Shown here in pieces: positions 33,748-45,800 of a stretch of DNA of 64,000 bases. Positions within the stretch are counted from its first letter, which is position 1. Each line of letters begins with the position of its first letter. The stretch is from contig JAUKUA010000001.1 of assembly GCA_030549175.1 (NCBI GenBank), forward strand, positions 6,696,001 through 6,760,000, in the 5' to 3' direction. Made by a program: the position numbers and the translations under genes. Origin of the DNA: Lasiosphaeris hirsuta (taxonomy: Eukaryota; Ascomycota; Sordariomycetes; Sordariales; Lasiosphaeriaceae). A model generated the notes under the pieces. That model made no database searches. It saw nothing but the letters and a program-made list of their open reading frames with translations, and was not told the DNA's origin.

Positions 33748-36700
33748 TCATTCCTCCTCGATATCTTGTCTCATCTCAATCTCTGAGATTTTTCTTAGCT
33801 TAGCTCGGCACACTTGGGCAACAACAAGGCATCTACAGGAGCACTCACGCCATAGCCGGTTGGCCGATTCTGCAATAATCCTTGCTTTGGCGAACAGTTT
33901 GTCCCTGTACTTTTGCTCGTCCCTCGCCTCTAACCTCGCCTTGTTCGGCTGCGCTTGCATTAGCACGGGCAGGAGCTCGTTGGGGTCAGCATTGGCAACG
34001 GCGGCAACGGTCTTGAACCCGTTGTCCCAGAAGATGCGTCTGACTAGCGGTTAGCTGAGGCTCTGTTCGGGCATTTTGCATGTTGGGGTAGTCATACGCA
34101 GTCCGACTCTTCACGAAAGTGATCTTAGCAAGGGCTAGGAGGTCCGACCTTGCCCCCGCCTTCAACCTATCGGAAAAGTAGTCGAGTGCAGCTGCCATCG
34201 CACTACATCGGCAGTTAGCAGACCCGTGGAGAAACAGACAAGTCAGAGAAACTGACCCCCAATCCATGCATTCGCAAAACTTGATCATACCAGCAGCGAA
34301 GCCCTGGCACGTTTGAGCCAACGTTTGAACCGACCCACGGGGCATGTCGTACTTTTGTGCAACACGATGGATCGGGACTTCGTTGCAGAGATCGCGCAAC
34401 TGCAATGCTAGGTAAAATCGGTAGTATCGCCTCGCGATCTCCCTTTCTTCAGGGGTATTCTCCTTAAGCGTGCCGCCGTGGAGCCTAGTCTTGTTAGCAC
34501 AAGTCCTGATGCCCTCCTGGAGTAGGAAGATTACTACATCTTGTTGATCATCACGGGCCTAAGCCCTAGAAAAGTCATGACCCTAAGCCCGCTCTCGTCC
34601 AGCTCCTGCATTTCGTTCCAAAACACACGCCAATTTACCGTGACGGTTGATGTGTCCGGGATGGGCGTAAAGTTGTAGAGCACGTGCATCTCCCCGTCTA
34701 GCACAAATGCCTGCAGTGCCTTCTTGAGCTCTTCGTATACAAAAGTACCATCTTCGGGGTCGAGAGATGAAGCAACGATGGCCTTGCCAAGTTTGGTGGC
34801 ATTGAAGTTAGAAAAAGCATCAACCGTGATAAATTCCATCTTCTGCAAATCCGCGAGGCTCTCCTCGACATGTTCTTGTATCAAGATGGGGTCGGCGGTA
34901 TAAGCAAGCATGGTTTTACTAATATAGTCGTCTAGCGACTCTCGACCGGTAGCCAGCCTGATAGCAATGACCTCAAGCAATGCCCTCTGGATGCGGCGTT
35001 TGTCTGAGATAAGGCAGCTCGAGATTTGCGGCAACTCGGCGTTTATCAAGTCGACGACCACCTCAAGATCGTCCTGCTGACAACACAAATATGTCTCGCC
35101 GACTTCATCTTTGCCCTTCCGCCCGGCTCTCCCCCTCATCTGTCGAAGCATGGCAGGTCCGACGAGTTCTCGCCCCATGCGAGCATTGTGCAAAATAACC
35201 CTCCTCGCAGGAAGGTTGATACCAGCAGCAAGAGAGCATGTAGCAACGCAAACCTTGAGCACTCCGGCGTCGTAGGCGCCAGCGATCAGCTCTCGCTCCT
35301 CGGTGGTGAGGCCAGCGTGGTGGAAGGCCACCCCGGCTGGGATGGTCTGCTCGAGTTTCGGGTCGATCCCCGAACTCAAGCTGCGGAGGTCCCCTAGCAG
35401 GTCTAAACGCCGCTCCTGCACAGCTGTGGGTGCGTCATGGAGTGCTGGCAACACGCGGCTGATTAGAACGGCATCTGATTCACACCCAGCGCGGCTGCTG
35501 GAGAAGACTAGTACACCATAGCCGGCTCTGGCGGTCTCGTTTGCGAGTGCTACCACGGCATTCGTGACCGGATCTTTGAGTTCCTTGTGATCCGATGGAC
35601 TAATGGTCCTCATAGGTAGCACGGAAGACTGGGTGGCCTGTGTCCTGGCATCTAAGTGGGTGAGTGTTTTAAGTAGGCCAGCAGTTGTCGCTGCTGGGTA
35701 AACGTTCCCCTCGTAGACGAGATGCTCTTCAATGGGAACCGGTCGGTAGTGTGTCTCGTATGAGTGACCCTGGAGCCATCTTTTTAGTAAGTCGATATTC
35801 TGGTGTTGGTCAGTCAGCCAGCCTATGTGCAAGCGCCGGGGGGAGGGGGGGGGGGGGCACACCTACTGTCAAAGTTGCACTCATGGCGACGACCTGAATT
35901 TCCCGGCCAAGACATAACAGCTTGGTGGTCAATAGCTCCAAAAGATAGCCCCTGAAGCCATCATCTATCATGTGGCACTCATCTAGAACCACTGCTTTCA
36001 GCTTGGAGATAGAGCAATCGTCAATGGCCGTGTTTATCAGCGAGTTTGCCTGCTCCATTAATTAGGCCCGGCGATGCTAATTCACAATGGGAAGCAACAC
36101 ACCCACCTTTTCAATAGTGCAAACGGCAATATCGAAATCTGCCCATGTCGCTCTGACCTTGCTCCCGCCAAAAAAGCCAACGACCCTGATGGTGTCTTCA
36201 TCCGCCCTTGGCGCCCACAGTTTCTGGCCCTCCGGCGGCGTCTGGCTGAGGTCGCCGGCGCGGGAGATGCTATTGACAATATTCCGTAGCCAGCGGACCT
36301 TCTCCTGGACGAGGGCCACGTAGGGCAGCACCAAAACCGCCTTGGCATCGCGGTCCTCAAAGACGCGGCGGAGCATCAGCACATCGGCGACGAGCGATTT
36401 GCCGCCGCCAGTGGGCGCACTGTACACCAGGTTCTTCTCTCCCCGGAGGAGACCTGGGCCTAGAAGGCACAGCTTCTGCCATGGGTAGATGGTCTTTATA
36501 CCCTGGGAAGCGAAGTTGGCTACGAGTGGCTTTGGCAAGCCATAGATGGGGTGCGAAAGCGAGAGCAACGGGTCAGCAGTGGACGTCGGTGTTGCCGCAA
36601 TCGCCCGCCGCTGCGAGTATTCCGAGGGCTCGCCGGCTGAGACAGAGCCGTGTGCATGCTGGATGGTACTCGCCAGGAGTTTAGGAAGTTCTCTGGAAAA

Positions 36701-36904
36701 GCTGACGCCCTGGCGGTGAGCTGTCGCGGGCCGCTTGTTGCTCGCTTCCTCGGCCCGCCGAGGTTGCTTGGGTATGTGGGGTAGCGATTCATGAATGCTG
36801 CGCTTTTGGCCAGCGACAGCTGTCGTCTGGATAGACTGTTGATGGTCCGCTGCGGACTGCAACGTGGTCGTGTGCCAGATCCCGAGTCTCGAGGGTTGTG
36901 CCAT
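33748..36904 (-). CDS. HELQ/Hel308-like superfamily 2 DNA helicase (933 aa)
   Basis: Exons 36107-36904, 35867-36049, 34538-35799, 34257-34484, 34098-34202, 33849-34039 and 33748-33782, with introns of 53-67 nt. This is a Ski2-like 3'-5' helicase related to human HELQ and the helicase half of DNA polymerase theta, acting at stalled forks and recombination intermediates in the nucleus. Motifs: SAPTGGGKS (162-170), CTIEKANSLINTAI, DECH (289-292), MSATLT (about 322), FHHAGLTTEERELI, and QMRGRAGRKG (motif VI). A winged-helix and ratchet region follows (ALLEVIAIRLATG) and then a helix-hairpin-like C-terminus (DNGFKTVAAVANADPNELL). No polymerase domain follows. Residues 1-115 are an unstructured extension. 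The last intron (66 nt) is in frame and stop-free. Confidence 0.9.
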
Positions 36905-39900
36905 GACGCAGTGGCTCACAGCGCAACGCGCGAGCCAACTTTCATCTGTCAAGATGGATGTAAGATGGGACGCGAAGCAAGTTTGATTGGCCAACGGCCA
37001 CCCTGCCCTGCGTTCTCAAAAGCCGAAGCAAGTAGTCACCAAAATGCTCTCCATGTGCCCAAAAGCCACCGGAGTGCTACCTGGTGTTTTGTTTTGGATT
37101 TTCCTTGTTGGCGGCTACGGGATCGAACGGGATCGAAAGGAATGGGCGGGCGCAAGTGCCTGGCGCCTATGAGGCCATCGCGTTCGACGTCGGTTCACCG
37201 CCCAATACTTACCGGCCGTTTGGGAAAAAGCCTGCACGACAAACCTACCCGCCTTGCCTTCTTCGGTGGAGACGGGTCGTTCCAGCCCCTGCACTCGGCA
37301 ATCAAGTAGCGCAGAAGTGCCTGAAACCTCTGAGGGCCCCTCTCTCACCACCCGCAGCTGCCCGTCAAGTGCTTGTTTGCCCCCACTTCTGCGGTATCCT
37401 GAACTTGGGCTCGACCTCAGCGCTGTTTCGGCTGGGCGCGAGCGCCGCCAACTTTGTCACAGCCGCCAGAAAAACGACGTCGACCCGCCCTATGCCGGCG
37501 TCGACTTCCAGACTCCTGCCCATGTCTGGAACTTGGATATCGACCACAATGCAACGCGGTCAATTCCAGCACGGGTATCTGTCTGGGACAAGTACAGGGC
37601 CGCAGAGAAGCACGGCTCATGGCGATCCAGCCAAATCTGATCTCTCGATCGCAGCTCGGCTCTCTCGTCCAGGTTCAGTCCGATGTCCTTGGGCCGCGCT
37701 CAATCTGCCCGCTGCTGCGACCCTGGTGGGGCCAATCGACATGCGGCAGCGCGTGGAGGAGCCACGCTCTCCTCATTTAACCCCCACAACGACACAAAAG
37801 AATATATTCGCACCGCGGGCGGAATGCGAATGGGTGGGTATTGGCTCACGAGCTCTCGCTCTTGGCGCCCTCTGCGCAAGAGGGAGAGATATGCTGAGAA
37901 GAGACGACGACGGCACTGCTTCAACTCGACTGCCGCCAACCTGAAACGCATCCTAGTCCTCCTTCGAGATCCGATGGAGGGATACTGACCGCGGCTGTCA
38001 ATCAATGGAAAGCGGGCCCTGTGAGGTACTTGAGGCACTTGAGGCGCTGTGGTACCTCAAGCTCTGGGTGGGCTTGACATCGAAGCTGAAAACCTACGAA
38101 TGGGGTATGTCGGTCGCACCAGCCGACCAAGGCTCGCCTCGCTGGCATTCCTGGGCCGATGACATTGCCGCTCGTCATCGTGTGCCTGACAGAGCGACCT
38201 TCCAGGGCACGGTGTGCTACACACTGAGTGCTGGTAATTTGATGATTGACCGTGATGGCCGAGGCTTGTCTGGTGAAGGATGGGGTGAGTTTCGATGTTG
38301 CATGCCCCCACTACGAAAGCTTTGATCTTAAAACAGATGGTGAGCTGCCGCTGTATTGAGGTGCACGATGGTTTTGACAACTGAGCGCAGAGGCCAATCT
38401 GACGTGAACGCCTGCTACCGAACCAGGGCCATGGGATCGCGCACTTCGTTCCCCAAACAATTAGGGATCTGTGTCCTCGACAGCACAGCACAGCGGCGTG
38501 GTTTGCCAACGGCTCGCATATAGAAATACACGTTGATGACGGTATTTGTCGGGAACAACGGCTACAAAATCTCGCGGCCTGGCACTCATCAGAAGTCTCG
38601 ATCCACAGCGAGTGGTGCCGCTACTGTGCCATTCACACCCTTAAACCCGTCACTGTGCACGAGCTCCTTGAGCCCGGGCGCAGTGCCTGGCAATCCGGAC
38701 GAAGCCCGGGGTGCCAGTCTTCCTAGGTTGATTCGTGGGGGGAGGGGGAGTCTTGGCCTGCGAGACATATTTCCCGACATCGATGGGATCTCGCGAAGAG
38801 CATGCTGCCTACCCAGCCGTCTCAGATAGCCGTCCGAAAGATGATGGGGGACACACTGAGTACGACTGTCAGATAAATATACCAAATTAATCGTCGGATC
38901 GCTTAACATGGCAAGTTCGTCGCCATTGCGGGGGCCAGACCAAAAACTCGTCGTACCGTACACGCACCGCTACCTTGAAGCCAGTGTGTACCATTTCTGG
39001 CTCGCACTGGGGAGGGGAGGGAACCTCATTCCTTTCGTTCCATCTCATTTCTCTCTCCCTTCCTCCGTTCCTGGCGGGCTGGACACCATGTGAAGATACG
39101 GTTCAGGTCAGCACCATTTCACTCCCCCTAGTGGAGAGATTGGCACATTGGCCCGATATACTACAGTATATGCTCAATCGGTATTCGAGTTATATATCGC
39201 TATGTTGCCTCCCACCGGGCGAGCGAACCAGAATGGCTGCACAGTGGCCTAAGTCTGGTCTAGCGTCTGCTACCCGCCGTCCGCAAATGGGGAGCCATGA
39301 TGACGACGGCATGGCGAGAGGTGTGATTGACAACGCGCATAGGGAGCCACGCGGACGCACTCGTGATGCCCTCGGCCTTCTTACCACTCGGCCTAGGAAT
39401 CCAGGTGTTAATTTCTGCTTCTCGTACCTTTTGCAGTTGCCTGTCATGCCTCTCTGCCTACGGATTACCTGCTTTACCTTGGATGCTGGCCAGCGGGCTA
39501 ATATCCGTGGGGTGCAAAGGTCCAAGACCAAAAGGGACTAATAAGGTACAGAACTGCTACGGCGAGCGGCACGGGACCGGCAAACCAAACCACTCATGTC
39601 GTCCGCCCACCTAATTAATACCCTTTTGGCCCTGATCTTTTCGCCCCCTGCTTTTGCCAAGCAACAGCACATCAACGTACAAGTTTGAGCTTTGAAACGG
39701 GGAGACATGGAGCGCAGCGTGGGCAGGCAAGCCCAGCTCATTCTTTTCCTTTTGTTTCCCGGACCGTATCCTGGGGCAGGCTTGGGAAGAGAGCGAGACA
39801 AGGAGAAAAGCCACCCGTTCACTCGCCCTCGTCCCCCCAATCTTTATTTTGCGTCCAGCTTCCAACGGCTGCCGACACCCGTCAGGTCGGTAGGTCGGTC

Positions 39901-42807
39901 GGTCGGTCAGACGACGACATGCCATCCGCCGGTAGGTTTTGCAGGGCTGCCTCTGGCACATGGGAGCGCGAAACTGTGAATTGTGGAGCTGGGTTTGCTA
40001 CCTAGGCAGGTCGGCGATCGACAGCTCCCGTGGTGGGCGAGAGGAGGGAGGTGAAGAGCGCCCAAGCGCAAGAAAAAAGACACACATACACAAACGCACC
40101 GGCACCGCAGTGATTGATGTAGGTGGAATGGGACGTCGGCCTTCGCAGGAGCCGACCGTTTTGATAGGGGGGTCCGTCCCTGCCGGCGTACCCCCAACCT
40201 CATGAAATGGTCATCGCATCCGTGACGCATCCGCTCTACAACGTCCTCAGGCCAAACACATTCAGTTGATATCGGATTTTTTTGCATTCGTTGAGGATGA
40301 GTGAGCAGCAGATAGGCTGCCGGTTGGTCCTCACCACACGGACAGTGGTGCGGTACTCATAGGCCGGCTGGACGGTGGGCCTAGCCTACGCCAAGACGTC
40401 GGGGAACATGTTCGATGCCAAACCTCTGGACTTCATCGCCGATCAAGCGGCCCGACACACAATGGGCCACCATGTCAAACTCACGATAGGACAGGCGAAT
40501 GGTAGCCCTATAGACCACCAATATGCTGCGCTCTCGTTTTCTCGGTGTATGCAGTGACGCGATGGCGATATGCTGGGCCAACTGTGTTGTTCACCGGCAT
40601 GGGGAGGCAGGGGGCCAGACAAGGAGGTGCTTGGTACGGATTATAATCCTCATCCGCAGCGAACAGATGTGCCTCGTTTTTTACTCAGGGACCACATTCG
40701 GGCTTGGAGAGCAGGCTTGCCCCTTCCAAGCCTTGTTTGGTTGCAGCCTTACGCCGCAGACGGACGGGAACGGGGTGCAGCAGGCTAGGGGAGAAATAAG
40801 AAAGAGAGCGAACAAGGCAAATGCAGGAGGGCGCGCGCAAAATGGACCTCAAAGAGAGGTGATATAGAACATTGGACAGGAGTCGGCCACATCTGAACTA
40901 GACCGCCAGAATGGCGGCTGCGGGAACAAAGAACGCAGATATCTCGTCGGTGAGAGGGAGAAGGGAGGGGTATACCGGCAGGGTGGAGAGAGAGGGAGAG
41001 AGAGAGAGGGACGAAAGAGTCAGCAAGCGCACACACGCATCATGATGCGTGAGGTGTTAGGAGGGCGGGACGTCGGGGTGGGAGGGGACCCTGGGGCTAA
41101 TATCCCAATAAGACGGCAGTACTTGGCGGAAGTATCCATCATCTCTTGTTTCCCACTCCCATCGAGGCCGTGGGTGCCGTCGGCCGATTCCCCCCCAAGT
41201 GCGAGCATCGTGACCTAAAAGGCGCGGGTCCCTAGATATTGGCACCTTGCTGGGTGTCGTTGGTTCATGACCCATCAGGGCTGCCATTCCTGCCATTTCC
41301 GTACGCATTTTTGGCGGGCGCGCACACACCCAGCTTTTTTGCCCAACCTTGACTCGGATAGGCGAGCCAGAGATGCGTGCATCTCCAGTTTTGGTCAACG
41401 GCCGACTAGAGCGAGCCAGCGGCATCCGGCTTTGCCAGAGCGGCGTGCAATGCCAGCCTTGTATCGGCGGGCGACCACACACGGATTCTGTGCCTGTGCC
41501 TGCGATGCCTTGATGCCTGCGACATCCATCGCAGCATGCACGCGTCTTTTTCACCTCTCTCCACCCTGGGTCTCTTGGCCCCTTTTGAGCCTATGCAATC
41601 GGGTCCCTCAATCTGTGGCAGAGAAACGGGCGGGCGTGCAACAGCGGTGCGGCAGGGCCTGGAGGTTAGAGCGAGGGTGGAACGGGGTGAGGAGTGAGGT
41701 TGACGAAGAGGTTTTCGGGGCCCAGGGTTACCAGAGGTTACCAGAGGTAGCGCGGAAGTATTGGCAAGGTGGCTGCATGGGGATTTGCCGACGTTAGAAT
41801 CTGTATGATGGCGGGAAAGGCAATCCCTGCCAGTACGTGAATGATACCTCATGCTCCACTGGCAGCAATGGGGCCCCACTCGCCCAAAGGTGTGTTGTGG
41901 GTTGGCTGCCGTGCTCTCGCTGTGTGTGCGTGCGTGCTGCCCTGGTGCGGGTTGCGGGCTGCGGTGCGGTACGGTCGGTGCCAGGTGCTCGAAGGTTGAT
42001 GGAAAGTCCTGGGCCCTGGGCCTGGCCTGGGGGGATGGACATGGACGTCTAGGCATGGCGCCGCCTTGCCCCAGAGCAGAGGTGCGCAGGTGCAGGGCCA
42101 AAAGTAGACGGGACGTACCAAACCCAGCTTGCCTTGCCTTATTACCTTTCTTGCCATTTGACGTTTCTCGCTCGTTTCTCCATTATTACCTTTGCCCACA
42201 TATCTCTCCCTCCCTTCCCCTTCCACTCCTTACGATCTTTGATCTTCCCACGCTTTGCAGGACCACGGCCTCGGCAGCTATCTGGGCCTTGTGCACGCTC
42301 GCAGTTCGCAGCTCGCATCCTCCATCTACGCCCCCGACCTGATCGGCCCTTCAGTCCCCAGCTCGCCATTTATATGCCGTCTAGTGGCCGCCGCCCTGGT
42401 ACGGTTCCTCGCGTCCTCGCTCCGGCCACGCTCCCAACCTGACGCTCTCTCCCTCTCCCCTTCTCCATCCCATCACCACCTCACCAATCTTACCATCTTT
42501 CCACTTCTCGCGCCAGCTTTGTCTGGCCCCGCCGCACCCCCCCTGCCATCCCATCGCTGGCAGCCTTGGTTGAGGGCCGCGGCCAACACTTCAAGCTGTC
42601 TGCCACGGGGCGCCGGCACGCTGCCGTCCCCCCATCGTATGGACCATCCCTTGGCCCGTTGTTGTTGCTGCCATACCTCCATGTCCTTCACATCCACCTC
42701 CCTCGCCCTCTGTTCTCAACCACAACCACGATTTTGCGAGGACACCGACCGCGTCCACATTCTCTGACGCGCGGAGCTGTCCATCCGCTTGTCTGGGTGC
42801 CGTCGCC
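36905..42807. other. 5.9-kb region without a recognisable gene
   Basis: This is the largest gap in the window, between the divergent HELQ-like and SNT2 genes. It has many overlapping open stretches of 60-290 codons on both strands (longest 37084-37944), but those I checked lack an ATG start, splice structure, domain or motif. GA-rich repeats occur near 40985-41015. Pyrimidine-rich sequence from about 42180 to 42780 looks like the SNT2 leader. No transposon ORF, terminal repeat or RIP-like AT-rich relic was seen. Confidence 0.5.
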
Positions 42808-45800
42808 ATGAAATCTCAAAATGTGAACCAGACCGAGGACCACTCAAACCCATCCTCTCGTTCCTCATCCGCCAAGGAAGGTACTACCCCAGTGAGCTCG
42901 AGCAAGCAGCCAGCCACCGCCGCTACCACCACCTTGTCTGCCTCGGGCTCCATATCCTCCACCATTCTTCCCAGAATGTCAGACCCAACACCAATTTCGA
43001 CCAGCGCCTCGGAATCCCCGCAACCCATGGAAAAGTCGGCCTTCACGGCCGCGCAGGCCGCTTCCAAAGATGCCGCCGGTGGGACGGCATCACCTTACGG
43101 AACGCGCTCTCGGAATCGCACCAGCGCTGTGCGTCCCAACTACGCCGAGGACATCGAGATGGAGCTCGATGAGGTTGTCCCCGAGCGGCGAGAGGATGAT
43201 TCCGCCAAAAAGGCGTCTACGAGGCATTCGCTATCATCAAGTGCAGCCGCTGCCGCTGCCCCGCGCGCAGTGAACGGCTCATCTCGAAAGCCGCTTCCTT
43301 CGTCGGATGACTCCAAACACGGCGCCTCCCAACACAACATCAAGGAACACCATCGCCAGTCGCCAGCAGTGACATATGCCGCCAGCGGCCCCACCACCAA
43401 TGGCCCTATTACCAAATCCAAAAAACGCAAGGCCGAGCCTACGTCTACTAACAGCGGCAGCCAGACGGCCTCGGCACCCACTACACATCCATCAGTGGTG
43501 CAGAAACGGGGCGGCCACAGCAACCATACTGCCGGCAGCGGGAGCGGTGCCAACAGCAGCTCGAGGAGCGGCTACGGCGAGACCAACATGCTCACGTTCG
43601 AAAGCTGCGGGGCCCGCCTCACAGACGGCAAGATGGTAGCCGACGACGGCACAGTGCTCGAGGTGAATGGTGAGTGTTTTTTTTTCCAAAGTTTTTTATT
43701 TGCTTTGGCTGGGGGCGCTGACATTGGCTGCAGATCACGTCTACTTGGTATGTGAGCCACCTGGGGAGCCGTACTATCTGGGGCGCATCATGGAGTTCTT
43801 GCACGTCAAGAACAACAACGCGCTGCCAATCGACGCGCTGCGCATCAATTGGTACTACCGTCCCAAGGACATCGGGCGCAAAGTGCAAGACACGCGGCTG
43901 GTTTTTGCCACGATGCACTCGGACATCAGCCCGTTGACGTCGCTGCGCGGTAAGTGTCAGATCCGGCACAAGGCCGAGATTCCGGACATGGCGGCGTACA
44001 AGCGGGCGTCGGACAGCTTCTGGTACGAGAAGCTGTATGACCGCTACATTCAGAAGAACTACGAGGTCATCCCCACGGCGCAGATCATCAACGTGCCTGA
44101 ACACGTCAAGAAGGTGCTTGACGAGCGCTGGAAGTACATTTTGGTGGAGCAAGGCCGGGGCAAGGAGCTGACCAGTGCGGTCAAGACGTGCAAACGATGC
44201 AGCGGCTACTGCGCCAGGTGAGTTCTTGCAGGTCTTGCAGTTCTTTCGCTCCTTTAGCTGTCATTCCCCAAATTCCCTGCCTTGTCAGTGGGCGGCGGGC
44301 GGAGCATTCTGATTTGGCAGTCATCTGGCGGCCCGCCAAGGCCAAGGGCCACAGGGCCGCTCGCCAAGCGATCCCTTTTGTTACCCTTGTGGTGGGGCTA
44401 CGCGCGCTGACACATCAAATAGCAACGATTCGGTCGACTGTGCCGTGTGTGTACACACGTACCACATGAACTGCGTTAAGCCACCCTTGCTCAAAAAGCC
44501 GTCGCGTGGCTTTGCATGGTCGTGCGCCGCCTGCAGCCGCGCCCAGGAGCGCAAGCTCGAGGCCCGCAACACACCCAACGTGCTTGATCCCAACCATGAC
44601 CCGGACGAGGAGGAGAACCTCGATGATGAGGAGGACGATGTCGCTGGCATCGAGACGGGGCGCACCAGCCGCACCAGCCCCGATGATGACGCTCACCCGC
44701 CTGCCACCGCCGAGCAGATCTACCACGCCAGCCTGTGGCCCTACCGCTACCTGGGCATCCATTGCAAGGTCGAGGATGCCCTTGACTACGATGATCGCAT
44801 ATTTCCTCGTGCGAGCACCCGCCTAGGCCCCCGCCACCAGGCCATCGTGCTGCCTTGGCCGGGCCGCCCGGTCGAGTATGTCAAGCCGCTGGAGATCAAG
44901 AAGTCGGGCCGCAAGGACGGCAAACTTAACAAGGAGCAGCAGGCCGCCCTTGAGGCCGAGCGCGCAAAGCGCGAGACCCGCCCGAAGTGGGTGCAGGACG
45001 AGCCTCCCGGATGGGTCCAGCGAGGCGGCGACGACACCATTACCCTGCTATACAAGCCCCCCGAGGAGTGCGGCGTCCAGATGTCAGGCGAGGCGATTGA
45101 CGATTACATGGAGGCAGCCAAGAAGATAGCAGTACCCCTCGGATTGCCCCCGCGCTCGACGAATCTCCAGGACATCGCGCGGGACGTACTATTCCGTAAT
45201 CAATTTGACCCTGAGAAGTCACTCAAAGAGCTCAAAACGGTCCCCAAAACCGATTTCAAGGAGCCGGAGCTCACACCAGCCGAGCAAAAGAAATTTGAGG
45301 AGGGTGTCGCGAAGTTCGGCTCAGAACTGCACAGCGTCAAGAAGCACATCAAGACATTGGCTCCGGCAACAGTCACCCGCTACTATTACACCTGGAAGAA
45401 GTCAGATCGGGGCAAGCAGGTGTGGGGCAACTACCCTGGGAGGAAGGGCAAAAAGGATGCGAAGAAGGCCGAGGCAGCAGCCAATAAGATGGCTGATGAT
45501 GTGGCCGACGACCATGACGACTCTGCTTTCGACACCGACAAGGCACAGGATAAGAAAAAGGGCTTTATCTGCAAATTCTGTAGCAGTAAGTCGTCCCGCC
45601 AGTGGCGTCGGGCTCCCAATGCATCCGCGACCCTAATAACGGAGAACGGGGGCCGCAACACCAATAAGGACAAAAACGCACAATACATCCAAGCATTATG
45701 CAGGAGATGCGCCGAGCTGTGGAGACGGTATGCGATCCAGTGGGAGGATATTGACGAAGTTGCAAAGAAGGTTGCGCAGAATGGTGGGCGTGGGTGGAGG

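Noticed and set aside
37084..37944. 286-codon plus-strand open frame in the gene-free region
   Set aside because: It begins at GTG rather than ATG, overlaps open frames in all other phases, and shows no domain, signal peptide or splice structure.
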